This document shows positions 1 through 6,698 of a stretch of 12,317 nucleotides of DNA, piece after piece; positions within the stretch are counted from its first letter, which is position 1; every line of letters begins with the position of its first letter. The stretch lies in NCBI GenBank assembly GCA_041672385.1, contig JBAYZQ010000056.1, positions 1 to 12,317 on the forward strand, written 5' to 3'. This DNA comes from JBAYZQ01 sp041672385 (GTDB lineage Bacteria > Spirochaetota > Spirochaetia > Sphaerochaetales > Sphaerochaetaceae). Position numbers and translations under genes: made by a program. The notes beneath the pieces are model-generated. The model made no database searches, had not been told where the DNA came from, and was given only the letters and a program-made list of their open reading frames with translations.

Positions 1-1
1 C

Positions 2-1090
2 ATACCTAGAAAAGCCCATTTCACATGGGATGAGAGATTATTATTGCAATATTATTACTGTGGTTCAAATGGTTATCCAAAGATGAGGAGTCCAATATTG
101 TTAGCACAAATACTATCAAAATCTAAAAGAACCATAAGCAGAGAAATTAAAAGAGGTTTAGTTGAACATTTGAAGACTGATTTAACAAAAGAAAAGGAAT
201 ACAATGCAGACCATGCTCAGCGAGATGCAGATTTAAAGGCTACTGCTAAGGGACCACAAACTAAACTTGGATATGATAGGCTTCTTGCCAATGAAATAGT
301 AAATTTCATAAAAGATATGCATTACAGTCCATATGCAACCATTCAATACTTCAATAAGCACAAATGGCCCAGCAGCACCAGGATATGCGAAAAGACTATA
401 TATAACTATATAAAAGCAGGTTATATACCAGGAGTAACAATAAAGAATCTAACAAGAAAAGGAAAATCAAAACATCATAAAAAGAAACCAAAACAACACT
501 CTAGACTTGAAAATGCAAGAAGAACAATAGAAAAAAGACCAAAAGAAATTAATGAAAGAAGAGAATTTGGCCATTGGGAGGGAGATACAGTGTATAGTTG
601 TAAAAATAAGTCAAAAGCAGGTCTTTTCACTCTTACAGAGAGAAAAACAAGAGCTGAAATAATAGTAAAGATTCCAGATAGGAAAGCTCAAACTATAGTG
701 GCAGCTTTAGACCAAATAGAAAGATCTCTAGGTTCGAAAAAGTTCAGGTTGATGTTTAAATCCATTATTTTTGACAATGGAATTGAATTTTCATATGCTA
801 ATGCTTTAGAGCACTCTATTCTTACAAAAAAGTCCAGAACCACACTTTATTTCGCTCATCCCTATTGTTCTAGTGAACGAGGGACAAACGAGAATCATAA
901 TGGCATAATTAGAAGATTTCTTCCAAAAGGAACAGACTTTGGACCAGTAGCTAAGATGACCATCAAAGAAGTACAAGATTGGATGAACTCTTACCCTAGG
1001 AAAATACTAAATGGAAAAACTCCTTATGAAGCTTTGCAAGAAGAAATAAAACAATTTTATCCTAATTCAACATTCCTGGAGGCAATCTAA
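2..1090 (+). CDS. IS30-family transposase, 5' end cut by the window edge
   Basis: This is a DDE transposase of the IS30 family, which cuts and joins the ends of its own insertion sequence. The reading frame is open from base 2, and the residues before the TTG at 44 (AHFTWDERLLLQYYYCGSNG) read like the conserved IS30 N-terminus. The TTG is therefore an internal codon and the true start lies upstream. A helix-turn-helix follows (bases about 83-157, ending TISREIKRG). The catalytic triad is visible: Asp at 584-586 in HWEGDTV, Asp at 773-775 in IIFDNGIEF, and Glu at 890-892 in ERGTNENHNGIIRRF, followed by the family signature PKGTDF. From base 2 there are 362 codons, close to a full IS30 transposase, with no stop or frameshift inside, so the copy may be active. 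Its stop overlaps the start of a micro-ORF. The family call is firm; activity is inferred. Confidence 0.95.
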   Translation: MPRKAHFTWDERLLLQYYYCGSNGYPKMRSPILLAQILSKSKRTISREIKRGLVEHLKTDLTKEKEYNADHAQRDADLKATAKGPQTKLGYDRLLANEIVNFIKDMHYSPYATIQYFNKHKWPSSTRICEKTIYNYIKAGYIPGVTIKNLTRKGKSKHHKKKPKQHSRLENARRTIEKRPKEINERREFGHWEGDTVYSCKNKSKAGLFTLTERKTRAEIIVKIPDRKAQTIVAALDQIERSLGSKKFRLMFKSIIFDNGIEFSYANALEHSILTKKSRTTLYFAHPYCSSERGTNENHNGIIRRFLPKGTDFGPVAKMTIKEVQDWMNSYPRKILNGKTPYEALQEEIKQFYPNSTFLEAI

Positions 1091-1170
1091 TGAAAAAAAC
1101 TAATAAAACTAAAAAATATGATGGACAATTAACCTTGCAGGAAACCAACCGGTTAACTTTAAGATTTTAA
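1090..1170 (+). CDS. Candidate 26-codon micro-ORF coupled to the transposase stop
   Basis: An ATG at 1090-1092 overlaps the transposase stop codon (TAATG). A strong Shine-Dalgarno sequence, GGAGG at 1079-1083, lies 6 bases upstream inside the last transposase codons. The frame runs 26 codons to TAA at 1168-1170, giving a peptide with a basic first third (MKKTNKTKKYDG) and a more mixed second part ending LTLRF. I do not recognise it. It may be a real coupled small peptide, the remnant of a longer ORF broken by the insertion end, or chance. The well-placed ribosome binding site and stop-start overlap are the only support; the length is too short for any composition argument. Confidence 0.3.
   Translation: MKKTNKTKKYDGQLTLQETNRLTLRF
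1129..1170. mobile_element. Probable right-end region of the IS30-type element
   Basis: The 108 bases between the transposase stop and the end of the leftward HD gene should contain the right terminus of the insertion sequence. TTAACC at 1129-1134 and GGTTAA at 1151-1156 form an imperfectly extended inverted repeat, AACCGGTT at 1147-1154 is a perfect palindrome, and an AT-rich tract follows (about 1151-1170). The left terminus is outside the window, so no terminal inverted repeat or target duplication can be matched and the exact boundary cannot be set. Placement is inference from position and composition. Confidence 0.3.
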
Positions 1171-1198
1171 ATATTCTATGTTCTATTTTTGATAATTT

Positions 1199-1747
1199 TT
1201 AAAACCCAATCTGATCTGATATACTACTCATAGCATCAATTGTGTTTTTAATTAGTTCAGGAAGTTCCATCCCAAGCATAGCTGCACCTTCAGTAATAGT
1301 GTCTCTATTAACTCCGGCAGCAAAAGTAGGTGATTTCCATTTCTTTTTTACTGATTTTACACTCATTCCTTCCATATGGGTAGGTCTTAAAAGTGCTGTA
1401 GCATAAACTAAGCCAGTAAGTTCATCAATAGTAAAAAGAACCTTTTCCATATATTTCTCAGGCTTAACCTCAGTGCAAATTCCCCAGCCATGGCAAACTA
1501 CACTGTGGATAAATTCATCATCCGCATTAATTTCTTTGAGTATTTCAACACATTTTTTACAATGTTGATCAGGATACATTTCATAATCAACATCATGAAG
1601 GAAGCCAACATTACCCCAATAATTTTCATCTTCATCCTTTAGTTTAGCAAAATGTCTCATTACTGATTCAACACACAATGCATGATGATAAAGACTTTCC
1701 GTCTTGTTATATTTTTTAAATAAAGCTACTGCTTCTTCTCTTTCCAT
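1199..1747 (-). CDS. HD-superfamily hydrolase-like protein
   Basis: This 182-residue soluble protein belongs to the HD superfamily of metal-dependent phosphohydrolases. The expected metal ligands are present in order: His22 (in YHHALCVE), the His51-Asp52 pair (FLHDVDYE), His86 (VVCHGWG) and Asp108 (TIDELTG). It most resembles the small stand-alone HD proteins annotated as HDIG-domain or predicted hydrolases, whose substrate is generally unknown; nothing here identifies it. The start ATG has an excellent ribosome binding site (GGGAGG, about 5-6 bases upstream) that overlaps the TAG stop of the transporter gene before it, leaving a 10-base gap. It is thus the last gene of the leftward five-gene operon. 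No clear hairpin terminator follows in the 108 bases before the transposase, with which it converges. Family call strong, function open. Confidence 0.85.
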   Translation of the reverse strand: MEREEAVALFKKYNKTESLYHHALCVESVMRHFAKLKDEDENYWGNVGFLHDVDYEMYPDQHCKKCVEILKEINADDEFIHSVVCHGWGICTEVKPEKYMEKVLFTIDELTGLVYATALLRPTHMEGMSVKSVKKKWKSPTFAAGVNRDTITEGAAMLGMELPELIKNTIDAMSSISDQIGF

Positions 1748-1757
1748 AAAATCCTCC

Positions 1758-2681
1758 CTACTTTTTTATTAAATCTTTGGAAAATACAATAAATATTCCA
1801 AAAGTAATCAATATAACAGCAATTAAATACCTAATTTGAATTATGTCTTCTCCCAAGAAAATTCCTGAAAAGAAGATTCCTGAAACAGGAACAACAAACT
1901 GAAAAACATTAACTTCTCCTACTTTATTAATTTGTAGCAATTTTGTCCAGATAGAAAAACTTATAGCTGAAATTGTAGCTAATACTAAAAGCAACCAAAG
2001 GGCACTGTCATTGGAAATTACTAACTTCCCTTTTCCTATCATTCCAATAAGACATAAAATTAATCCACCAAACATCAAATTGTAGCCTGCAACTGTAAAA
2101 GAGTTTGTTCTTTGCGAAACTTTCTTTGAAATTACACCACTTATTGCAAAACAAATACAATTTAGAAAGATTAAAAATTCGCCATTCCAATGGAAAGAAA
2201 AGATTCCACCATTGAAACTGGCTATTACAACTCCACAAAATCCTATAAGACTCCCAGCAACTTTGTATAAAGTTATTTTATCATCTTTAAAGAAAATTGA
2301 AGCAAAAATTACTGAAAAGAAAACACTACTAGAATTTATAATTGCAGAAAAAGCTCCAGAAGAATTAGAAAGTCCAATATAGAAAAAAGAATAAAGCAAA
2401 ACTGTCTGGGTAAGAGAGAGAAGAAGAATACCTGAGATATTTTTTTTTGTTGGTTTTAAAAATGTTTTATTCTTTATAGAACCAAATAAAATTATTAGTA
2501 TTCCTGCTAAAAAAAATCTTATCCCCGCAAAAAGTAACTTACTTCCAGTATTACTGGTTATTCCAAAAGCACTATATCCAAGTTTAATTAAAGCAAAAGG
2601 AGAACCCCAAAGAATATTCACAAAAACGGCGGGGATTATAAGATAAAGAAATTTATTTTTTTTCATCCTTTTACTTTCCAT
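1758..2681 (-). CDS. EamA/DMT-superfamily transporter, about 10 TM helices
   Basis: This integral membrane protein of 307 residues has about ten hydrophobic helices arranged as two repeats, the layout of the drug/metabolite transporter (EamA, RhaT-like) family. Seen in the sequence are the first helix with NILWGSPFALIKLG, the loop and helix around SNSSGAFSAIINSSSVFFSV, and a second-half repeat ending with VFQFVVPVSGIFFSGIFLGE, the usual late-EamA motif. Family members export or import amino acids, nucleosides or other small metabolites; the substrate cannot be read from sequence. Two starts are possible. The ATG at 2679-2681 overlaps the end of manA by 11 bases but lacks a good ribosome binding site. 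The ATG five codons later (2664-2666) lies just after the manA stop, with GGAAAG 7 bases ahead, and may be the true one. It sits in the operon between manA and the HD gene. Confidence 0.9.
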   Translation of the reverse strand: MESKRMKKNKFLYLIIPAVFVNILWGSPFALIKLGYSAFGITSNTGSKLLFAGIRFFLAGILIILFGSIKNKTFLKPTKKNISGILLLSLTQTVLLYSFFYIGLSNSSGAFSAIINSSSVFFSVIFASIFFKDDKITLYKVAGSLIGFCGVVIASFNGGIFSFHWNGEFLIFLNCICFAISGVISKKVSQRTNSFTVAGYNLMFGGLILCLIGMIGKGKLVISNDSALWLLLVLATISAISFSIWTKLLQINKVGEVNVFQFVVPVSGIFFSGIFLGEDIIQIRYLIAVILITFGIFIVFSKDLIKK

Positions 2682-3819
2682 TACTGGCTACGTAAACAAG
2701 ACCTTCTTTTGCATTTAATGTGAAGTTTTTACACCTGTAATCAATAAAACAAGCTTCTCCCTTCTTTAATTCAAACTTCTGAGAGTCAGATTCAAACTCG
2801 GCCTTTCCCTCAAAACAAAAAGCTATTCTAACTTCTTTATCCGAAAATTCAAATTCACCTTTTCGACATTGAGTAAGCTTAAAATCTTGATCTACACCAA
2901 AAGGCAAAAGAAAATTTTTCCCAGAGGATCTAAATTCACTGTTTAAAATTTGCGGTTCAGTAGATTCAAAAATAGAAATCATCTCAAGCTCTTTTAAATC
3001 CATATGTTTATTGGTAAGACCAGCTCTTAAAACGTTATTTGAATTATTCATCAGTTCTACACCATTACCGTAAACATAGGAATGAATAACTCTTGGTTGT
3101 AAATACATAGCATCACCAGGAGATAGATTTACTACATTCATGAAAAAAGGAGCAAAAACCGCAGGATCTGTTTTATATTTTTCAAGACATTGAGAGGCTA
3201 TTTGATACTCTGTAAGAAAAGCACCAACACACAAATCATCCATTTTCCAAAGAAATTTTTTATATTCATTAATACACAACATTAAATCAGGTTTCTCTAA
3301 AGTATAAAGGATATGAAAAAACTCTTTTATATCTTTTGCCTTAGAAAAATAAGAATAGGAATTTTTCAACAAAGTTTTAAGATTTTCTTGAATTTTTGAA
3401 AAAGGACGAAAGCCACACATAGCTGTAACTGGAGTTAAAGCCATTAGCATTTCTGCCTTTTGATTTGAATCTTGATAATTCCAATCACTTCTGTCTAATT
3501 TTGAATGAAAAGGCTCTTCTTTTGTCCAACCTTCTTCCGCTGCCTTTTTATCAGGATGAACCTGTAAACTCAACATTGATTCTATTGCTAAAATTTTAAA
3601 AAGAAATGGAAAACTTTTATTCTTTCCAATAGCTTCAGGATTTTCTTCAATATACTTCGAAAGAGTAAGCTTATCGTCAATATAGTTTGGTCCTTGAGGA
3701 TGACAACCCCACCACAATTCAGCAATTCGTTGTTTATCTTTCCCAAGAAAGTTGGAAATAAACTCTTCATTCCCCCAGGCATAGTCTTTCTGGGCCCCTT
3801 GTATCTTTATAAAATCCAT
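2671..3819 (-). CDS. manA: Mannose-6-phosphate isomerase, class I
   Basis: The enzyme interconverts mannose 6-phosphate and fructose 6-phosphate in the cytoplasm, linking mannose use and mannosyl-donor synthesis to glycolysis. At 382 residues it has the normal class I length. Zinc ligands are visible: Gln86 and His88 in SLQVHPDK, Glu123 in KAEMLMALTP, and His246 in PRVIHSYVYGNGVELM. The segment NNVLRAGLTNKHMD carries the active-site arginine (Arg265). The N-terminal YAWG and the C-terminal cupin half are also present. Translation starts at an ATG four bases after the upstream stop. AAAGG, 8 bases ahead, lies in the last codons of the upstream gene, which suggests coupling. It overlaps the following transporter gene by 11 bases if that gene uses its first ATG. 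All family residues I checked are intact, so I expect an active enzyme. Confidence 0.95.
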   Translation of the reverse strand: MDFIKIQGAQKDYAWGNEEFISNFLGKDKQRIAELWWGCHPQGPNYIDDKLTLSKYIEENPEAIGKNKSFPFLFKILAIESMLSLQVHPDKKAAEEGWTKEEPFHSKLDRSDWNYQDSNQKAEMLMALTPVTAMCGFRPFSKIQENLKTLLKNSYSYFSKAKDIKEFFHILYTLEKPDLMLCINEYKKFLWKMDDLCVGAFLTEYQIASQCLEKYKTDPAVFAPFFMNVVNLSPGDAMYLQPRVIHSYVYGNGVELMNNSNNVLRAGLTNKHMDLKELEMISIFESTEPQILNSEFRSSGKNFLLPFGVDQDFKLTQCRKGEFEFSDKEVRIAFCFEGKAEFESDSQKFELKKGEACFIDYRCKNFTLNAKEGLVYVASNGK

Positions 3820-3823
3820 ATCA

Positions 3824-5122
3824 TCAACCTTTGTCTGTCTTTAAATTTTCAAACTCCATAATTAAATCTTCTATTGAAGAATCTTTCATATTTCTTAAGC
3901 CTATATTCAAAAACTTTAAGGAATACTTTAATCCAAGATTCTTCTTATTTGAAATTTGATCATTTTTTGAAGAAAATCCTAAACCAATAATTTCTTTAAT
4001 CTTTATATCTTCCAAAGGCTTTGCAGGAAAATAAGAAATACTACTTCTATCGTTCTTAAAAAGAATATTCCCATTCTCAAGTTGTTTCAATAGCTTCATT
4101 AATCTTACATTATCAATTGCTAATCCTCTCTCGATATCACTTAGTTCAGTTGAACCTTTACCCATTTTAAAGTTTTTAGAAACTAATAAAGTTATATTTA
4201 TTAATTCTGAAAGTTGATTATAACCCCCACCAATTTCATGAATATAGTAATAAGGCTTAAATTGATTTATATAAGACATTTCAAGACCAAGTAAAAAAAT
4301 CTGCCAAAAAAGAAATAACCAGATAAAGAAAATAAAAATTACTGAAATAGATCCATAAATAACAGAATAATTGACTAAGAACGCTGCAGCTTTTTGAAAA
4401 ATAAAACTTAGAATTATTATTCCACAAGTTGAAAAAAGACTTCCAAGAAGAGCACTTTTTCCTTTGACCTTAGTATTGGGAACAAGAAAATACAAAAGAA
4501 AAAGAACACCAAACAAAACCAAACGCGGAAAAAGATACTTTGAAAAATCCGACATAATTTTTGGCTGAACCCCTGTAAAAAATGAAAACCATCCAGAAGA
4601 AACAGAAACAATACTAAAATATATTGCTAATAGGAAGGTCCCGATAAAAAGAAAAGCCAAATATGAAATAAACCTTTTTGTGGTTTTTGCTTTTACTTCA
4701 GTGTGAAAAATTAGATTAATTATCATAAAAATTTTATTAACAAGAAGCAAATAGGTTATTGAAAAGGAAATTAGCCCAAAAAAACCCAAACTTCCAGCGT
4801 TGGAAGTATAGGTATTAATTAACGTTTCAATTTTAGTACCCATTTCTGAACCAAAAACTTCATGTAAAAAAGAACTTGTCATATCAATTACAGGTGAAAG
4901 AACCCCCCAATTACCGAGAAGAGAGAAAGTTAAAGTTATACAAGGAATTAATGCAATCAAAGTTGAATACACTAAACCACTTGCATAATAAGAAATGGTA
5001 TCTTTTTTATATTTTTTAATTACTGTTGAGAAAAATAGTTTTGAGGACGCTTTCTTTTTAGTAAAATTGAAACTTTCCCAACCTATTTTTCCAGACTTGT
5101 TTTTAAAACTTTTTCTACTCAT
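3824..5122 (-). CDS. YihY/BrkB-family inner-membrane protein with winged-helix tail
   Basis: This 432-residue protein has a cytoplasmic basic N-terminus and about six membrane helices (roughly 47-70, 112-140, 150-172, 199-215, 223-247 and 257-285), including the family-typical YYASGLVYSTLIALIP, LVPNTKVK and VIYGSISVIFIFFIWLFLFWQ. It belongs to the YihY/BrkB family (old name ribonuclease BN, shown for E. coli to be a misassignment); the biochemical role of the family is not established. The tail from about residue 300 looks like a winged-helix domain (LSELINITLLVSKNFKMGKG, then a Leu-rich helix and YFPAKPLEDI), an arrangement also seen in other members. The ATG is 4 bases after the TAG of the hydrolase gene, with only a weak GAG-type site upstream, so it is probably translated by coupling. 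Confident family call, unknown function. Confidence 0.9.
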   Translation of the reverse strand: MSRKSFKNKSGKIGWESFNFTKKKASSKLFFSTVIKKYKKDTISYYASGLVYSTLIALIPCITLTFSLLGNWGVLSPVIDMTSSFLHEVFGSEMGTKIETLINTYTSNAGSLGFFGLISFSITYLLLVNKIFMIINLIFHTEVKAKTTKRFISYLAFLFIGTFLLAIYFSIVSVSSGWFSFFTGVQPKIMSDFSKYLFPRLVLFGVLFLLYFLVPNTKVKGKSALLGSLFSTCGIIILSFIFQKAAAFLVNYSVIYGSISVIFIFFIWLFLFWQIFLLGLEMSYINQFKPYYYIHEIGGGYNQLSELINITLLVSKNFKMGKGSTELSDIERGLAIDNVRLMKLLKQLENGNILFKNDRSSISYFPAKPLEDIKIKEIIGLGFSSKNDQISNKKNLGLKYSLKFLNIGLRNMKDSSIEDLIMEFENLKTDKG

Positions 5123-5126
5123 CTCG

Positions 5127-6047
5127 CTATCGATGAATTTTCATCCAATTATAAAGGAATTCGAAAACTTCTTTATTATTTATTTCATTCAAAAGTTCGT
5201 GTCTTGCTCCCTCAACAAGCTTCAAAGTAACATCTGCTACTCCGGCATCTTGATAAAGCTTATAAACTTTTTTTACACCTTTGGAAGTTCCCCCTACAGG
5301 ATCCTCACTTCCACTTATTATTAGCAAAGGTAAATCCTTTGGAAGTTTTTCAACAAAATTTTTGCTATTACAAAGTTCCACTCCATAGAGTAAATCTTGA
5401 TAAAATTCAGCAGTACAAACAAATCCACATAAATCATCTGCAATGTATTTATCAACTTGTTCTTCATCTCGGCTTAACCAATCAAAATCAGTTCTAGATG
5501 GTTGAAATTTTTTATTATATGAAGCAAAACTTAAATCGTTAAGTTTTTGAGAAGGTTTTTTTGGGCCATTCTTTTTAAGCTCTCGGCGTGCAATAAGCTT
5601 GCCAATTTTTCCTATTAAGCCCTGACTAGCTCCAGTTCCCATTATCATAACACCGTTAAATAAATCTGAATGCTGGACCATAACTGTTCTAGCTAAAAAA
5701 CTTCCCATGCTATGTCCAAACAAGAAAAGAGGTTTCCCTGGATGATTACTAGCAATAAAAGTTGCTAGTTCATAACTGTCATCACAAACTCGTTGCCATC
5801 CATTTTTATCAGCAAACCAGCCTTTTTCATCTCCCTCAATTGTTGCTCCGTGCCCCCGATGATCCTGAACATAGACAGCAATACCTTTTGAGTTTAATAC
5901 TTTAGCAAAGCTTTCATAACGAGCTCCATGTTCCGCCATTCCGTGAAGGATTTGAAGTACTGCGGTGACCTTTTTGTCCTCTGGAATCCACTGCCTATAT
6001 GCCATCATTTTTGAATCACTACATTTAAAATACTTCACTTCAGCCAT
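5127..6047 (-). CDS. Alpha/beta hydrolase, monoacylglycerol lipase/lysophospholipase type
   Basis: This 306-residue serine hydrolase is of the Hydrolase_4 (monoglyceride lipase or lysophospholipase L2-like) group, which cleaves ester bonds of lipids. The catalytic triad can be placed as Ser113 in LFGHSMGS, Asp249 in ISGSEDPVGG and His283 in GARHELLNE. The oxyanion-hole motif is LHGMAEHGARY (33-43), and the family motif VYVQDHRGHG follows. There is no signal peptide, so it should act in the cytoplasm or at the inner face of the membrane. The start ATG has GAGGG 4-5 bases ahead. It is the first gene of the leftward operon, with an extended -10 promoter upstream, and it diverges from the phosphodiesterase gene. 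Substrate preference (monoacylglycerol, lysophospholipid or other ester) cannot be decided from sequence. Confidence 0.9.
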   Translation of the reverse strand: MAEVKYFKCSDSKMMAYRQWIPEDKKVTAVLQILHGMAEHGARYESFAKVLNSKGIAVYVQDHRGHGATIEGDEKGWFADKNGWQRVCDDSYELATFIASNHPGKPLFLFGHSMGSFLARTVMVQHSDLFNGVMIMGTGASQGLIGKIGKLIARRELKKNGPKKPSQKLNDLSFASYNKKFQPSRTDFDWLSRDEEQVDKYIADDLCGFVCTAEFYQDLLYGVELCNSKNFVEKLPKDLPLLIISGSEDPVGGTSKGVKKVYKLYQDAGVADVTLKLVEGARHELLNEINNKEVFEFLYNWMKIHR

Positions 6048-6073
6048 AATTCCCTCGTTTATATAAGTCTGAT

Positions 6074-6106
6074 ATTATAATAACAAATAACCATATGAAC
6101 ATGCAA
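6074..6106 (-). promoter_or_regulatory. Extended -10 promoter for the leftward five-gene operon
   Basis: Read on the minus strand, TTGCAT (6101-6106) is followed after 18 bases by TATTAT (6077-6082), which is preceded by TG in the extended position (TGTTATTAT, 6077-6085). A perfect TATAAT overlaps at 6074-6079. Transcription would begin near 6070, giving a leader of about 23 bases that contains the GAGGG ribosome binding site of the hydrolase gene. Box quality is good, but there is no experimental support. Confidence 0.55.
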
Positions 6107-6123
6107 GTTTTTTTTTGATAATC

Positions 6124-6152
6124 TTTACCATATTAAAAAAATAAAATATAAT
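6124..6152 (+). promoter_or_regulatory. Promoter of the phosphodiesterase gene, predicted leaderless start
   Basis: TTTACC (6124-6129) and a perfect TATAAT (6147-6152) are separated by 17 bases. Transcription normally starts about 7 bases past the -10 box, which here is the A of the ATG at 6159. No Shine-Dalgarno-like purine tract lies between the box and the ATG. The transcript is therefore predicted to be leaderless. Confidence 0.6.
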
Positions 6153-6158
6153 AATTCA

Positions 6159-6698
6159 ATGGTCCCAATTCTAGTAGCAAGTGATATTCATGGCGATTTT
6201 CAAGCTTTAGAAAAGCTTTTTAGAATTGCAGAAAACTTAAAATGCACCCAATTTTTATTTGCAGGTGATTTAGGCCTCGGCTACAGTGAGGATATGGTTG
6301 AAATAATTAAAAATAGGAATATAACCTTCCTTCCAGTGTTAGGAAACTGTGACAGTCCTTGGGATTTTTCAGAAGCTTTCTTAAGTCACCCACCTCTGTT
6401 TCAGGTGAGAAAATATGAAAATAGAGAAATATTTATAACTCATGGGCATAGATTTCAAACACCAGAGCAAACAGGAAATATCCTTCCTCCTTTCTCTATA
6501 ATTATCCAAGGACATACACATGTTCCAGCTTTAGAAGAAAGAGGAAGTTATTATTTCCTAAATCCAGGCTCGGCAAGTCGCCCTCGAGGGAGGTATGAAG
6601 CCTCATATGCTTTAATATTTCAAAACAAAATTGAATTAAAACTTTTAAACTCAGGAAAAAAAATAAAAACCCTTAAAATGAAAGAGCCTAAACTTTAA
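6159..6698 (+). CDS. yfcE: YfcE-type metallophosphodiesterase
   Basis: This 179-residue calcineurin-like metallophosphoesterase of the YfcE/MJ0936 group hydrolyses phosphodiesters with a two-metal centre. The metal and catalytic residues are all visible: Asp9 and His11 (SDIHGD), Asp37 (AGDLG), Asn63 and Asp65 (GNCD), His95 and His97 (THGH), and His119 and His121 (GHTHVP). The family signature NPGSASRPRG follows at 135-144. Natural substrates of the family are unclear. The start is fixed by alignment, since family members begin only a few residues before SDIHG. There is no ribosome binding site, and a perfect -10 box ends 6 bases before the ATG, so the mRNA is probably leaderless. The last 48 bp overlap the 3' end of the convergent AOR-family gene, where this protein has a Lys-rich tail. 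Confidence 0.92.
   Translation: MVPILVASDIHGDFQALEKLFRIAENLKCTQFLFAGDLGLGYSEDMVEIIKNRNITFLPVLGNCDSPWDFSEAFLSHPPLFQVRKYENREIFITHGHRFQTPEQTGNILPPFSIIIQGHTHVPALEERGSYYFLNPGSASRPRGRYEASYALIFQNKIELKLLNSGKKIKTLKMKEPKL

Noticed and set aside
44..46. TTG at 44 as the transposase start
   Set aside because: The frame is open upstream to base 2 and encodes conserved IS30 N-terminal sequence, so the start lies outside the window.
1129..1156. TTAACC/GGTTAA as a rho-independent terminator
   Set aside because: The stem is only 6 bp with a 16-base loop and no solid T tract follows; an IS end is likelier.
4995..5324. 109-codon frame on the + strand opposite the YihY and hydrolase genes
   Set aside because: It spans the junction of two well-supported leftward genes; hydrophobicity comes from the complement of AT-rich membrane codons.
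6108..6116. Run of nine T between the divergent hydrolase and phosphodiesterase genes as a terminator tract
   Set aside because: No hairpin precedes it on either strand; it sits in a promoter region.
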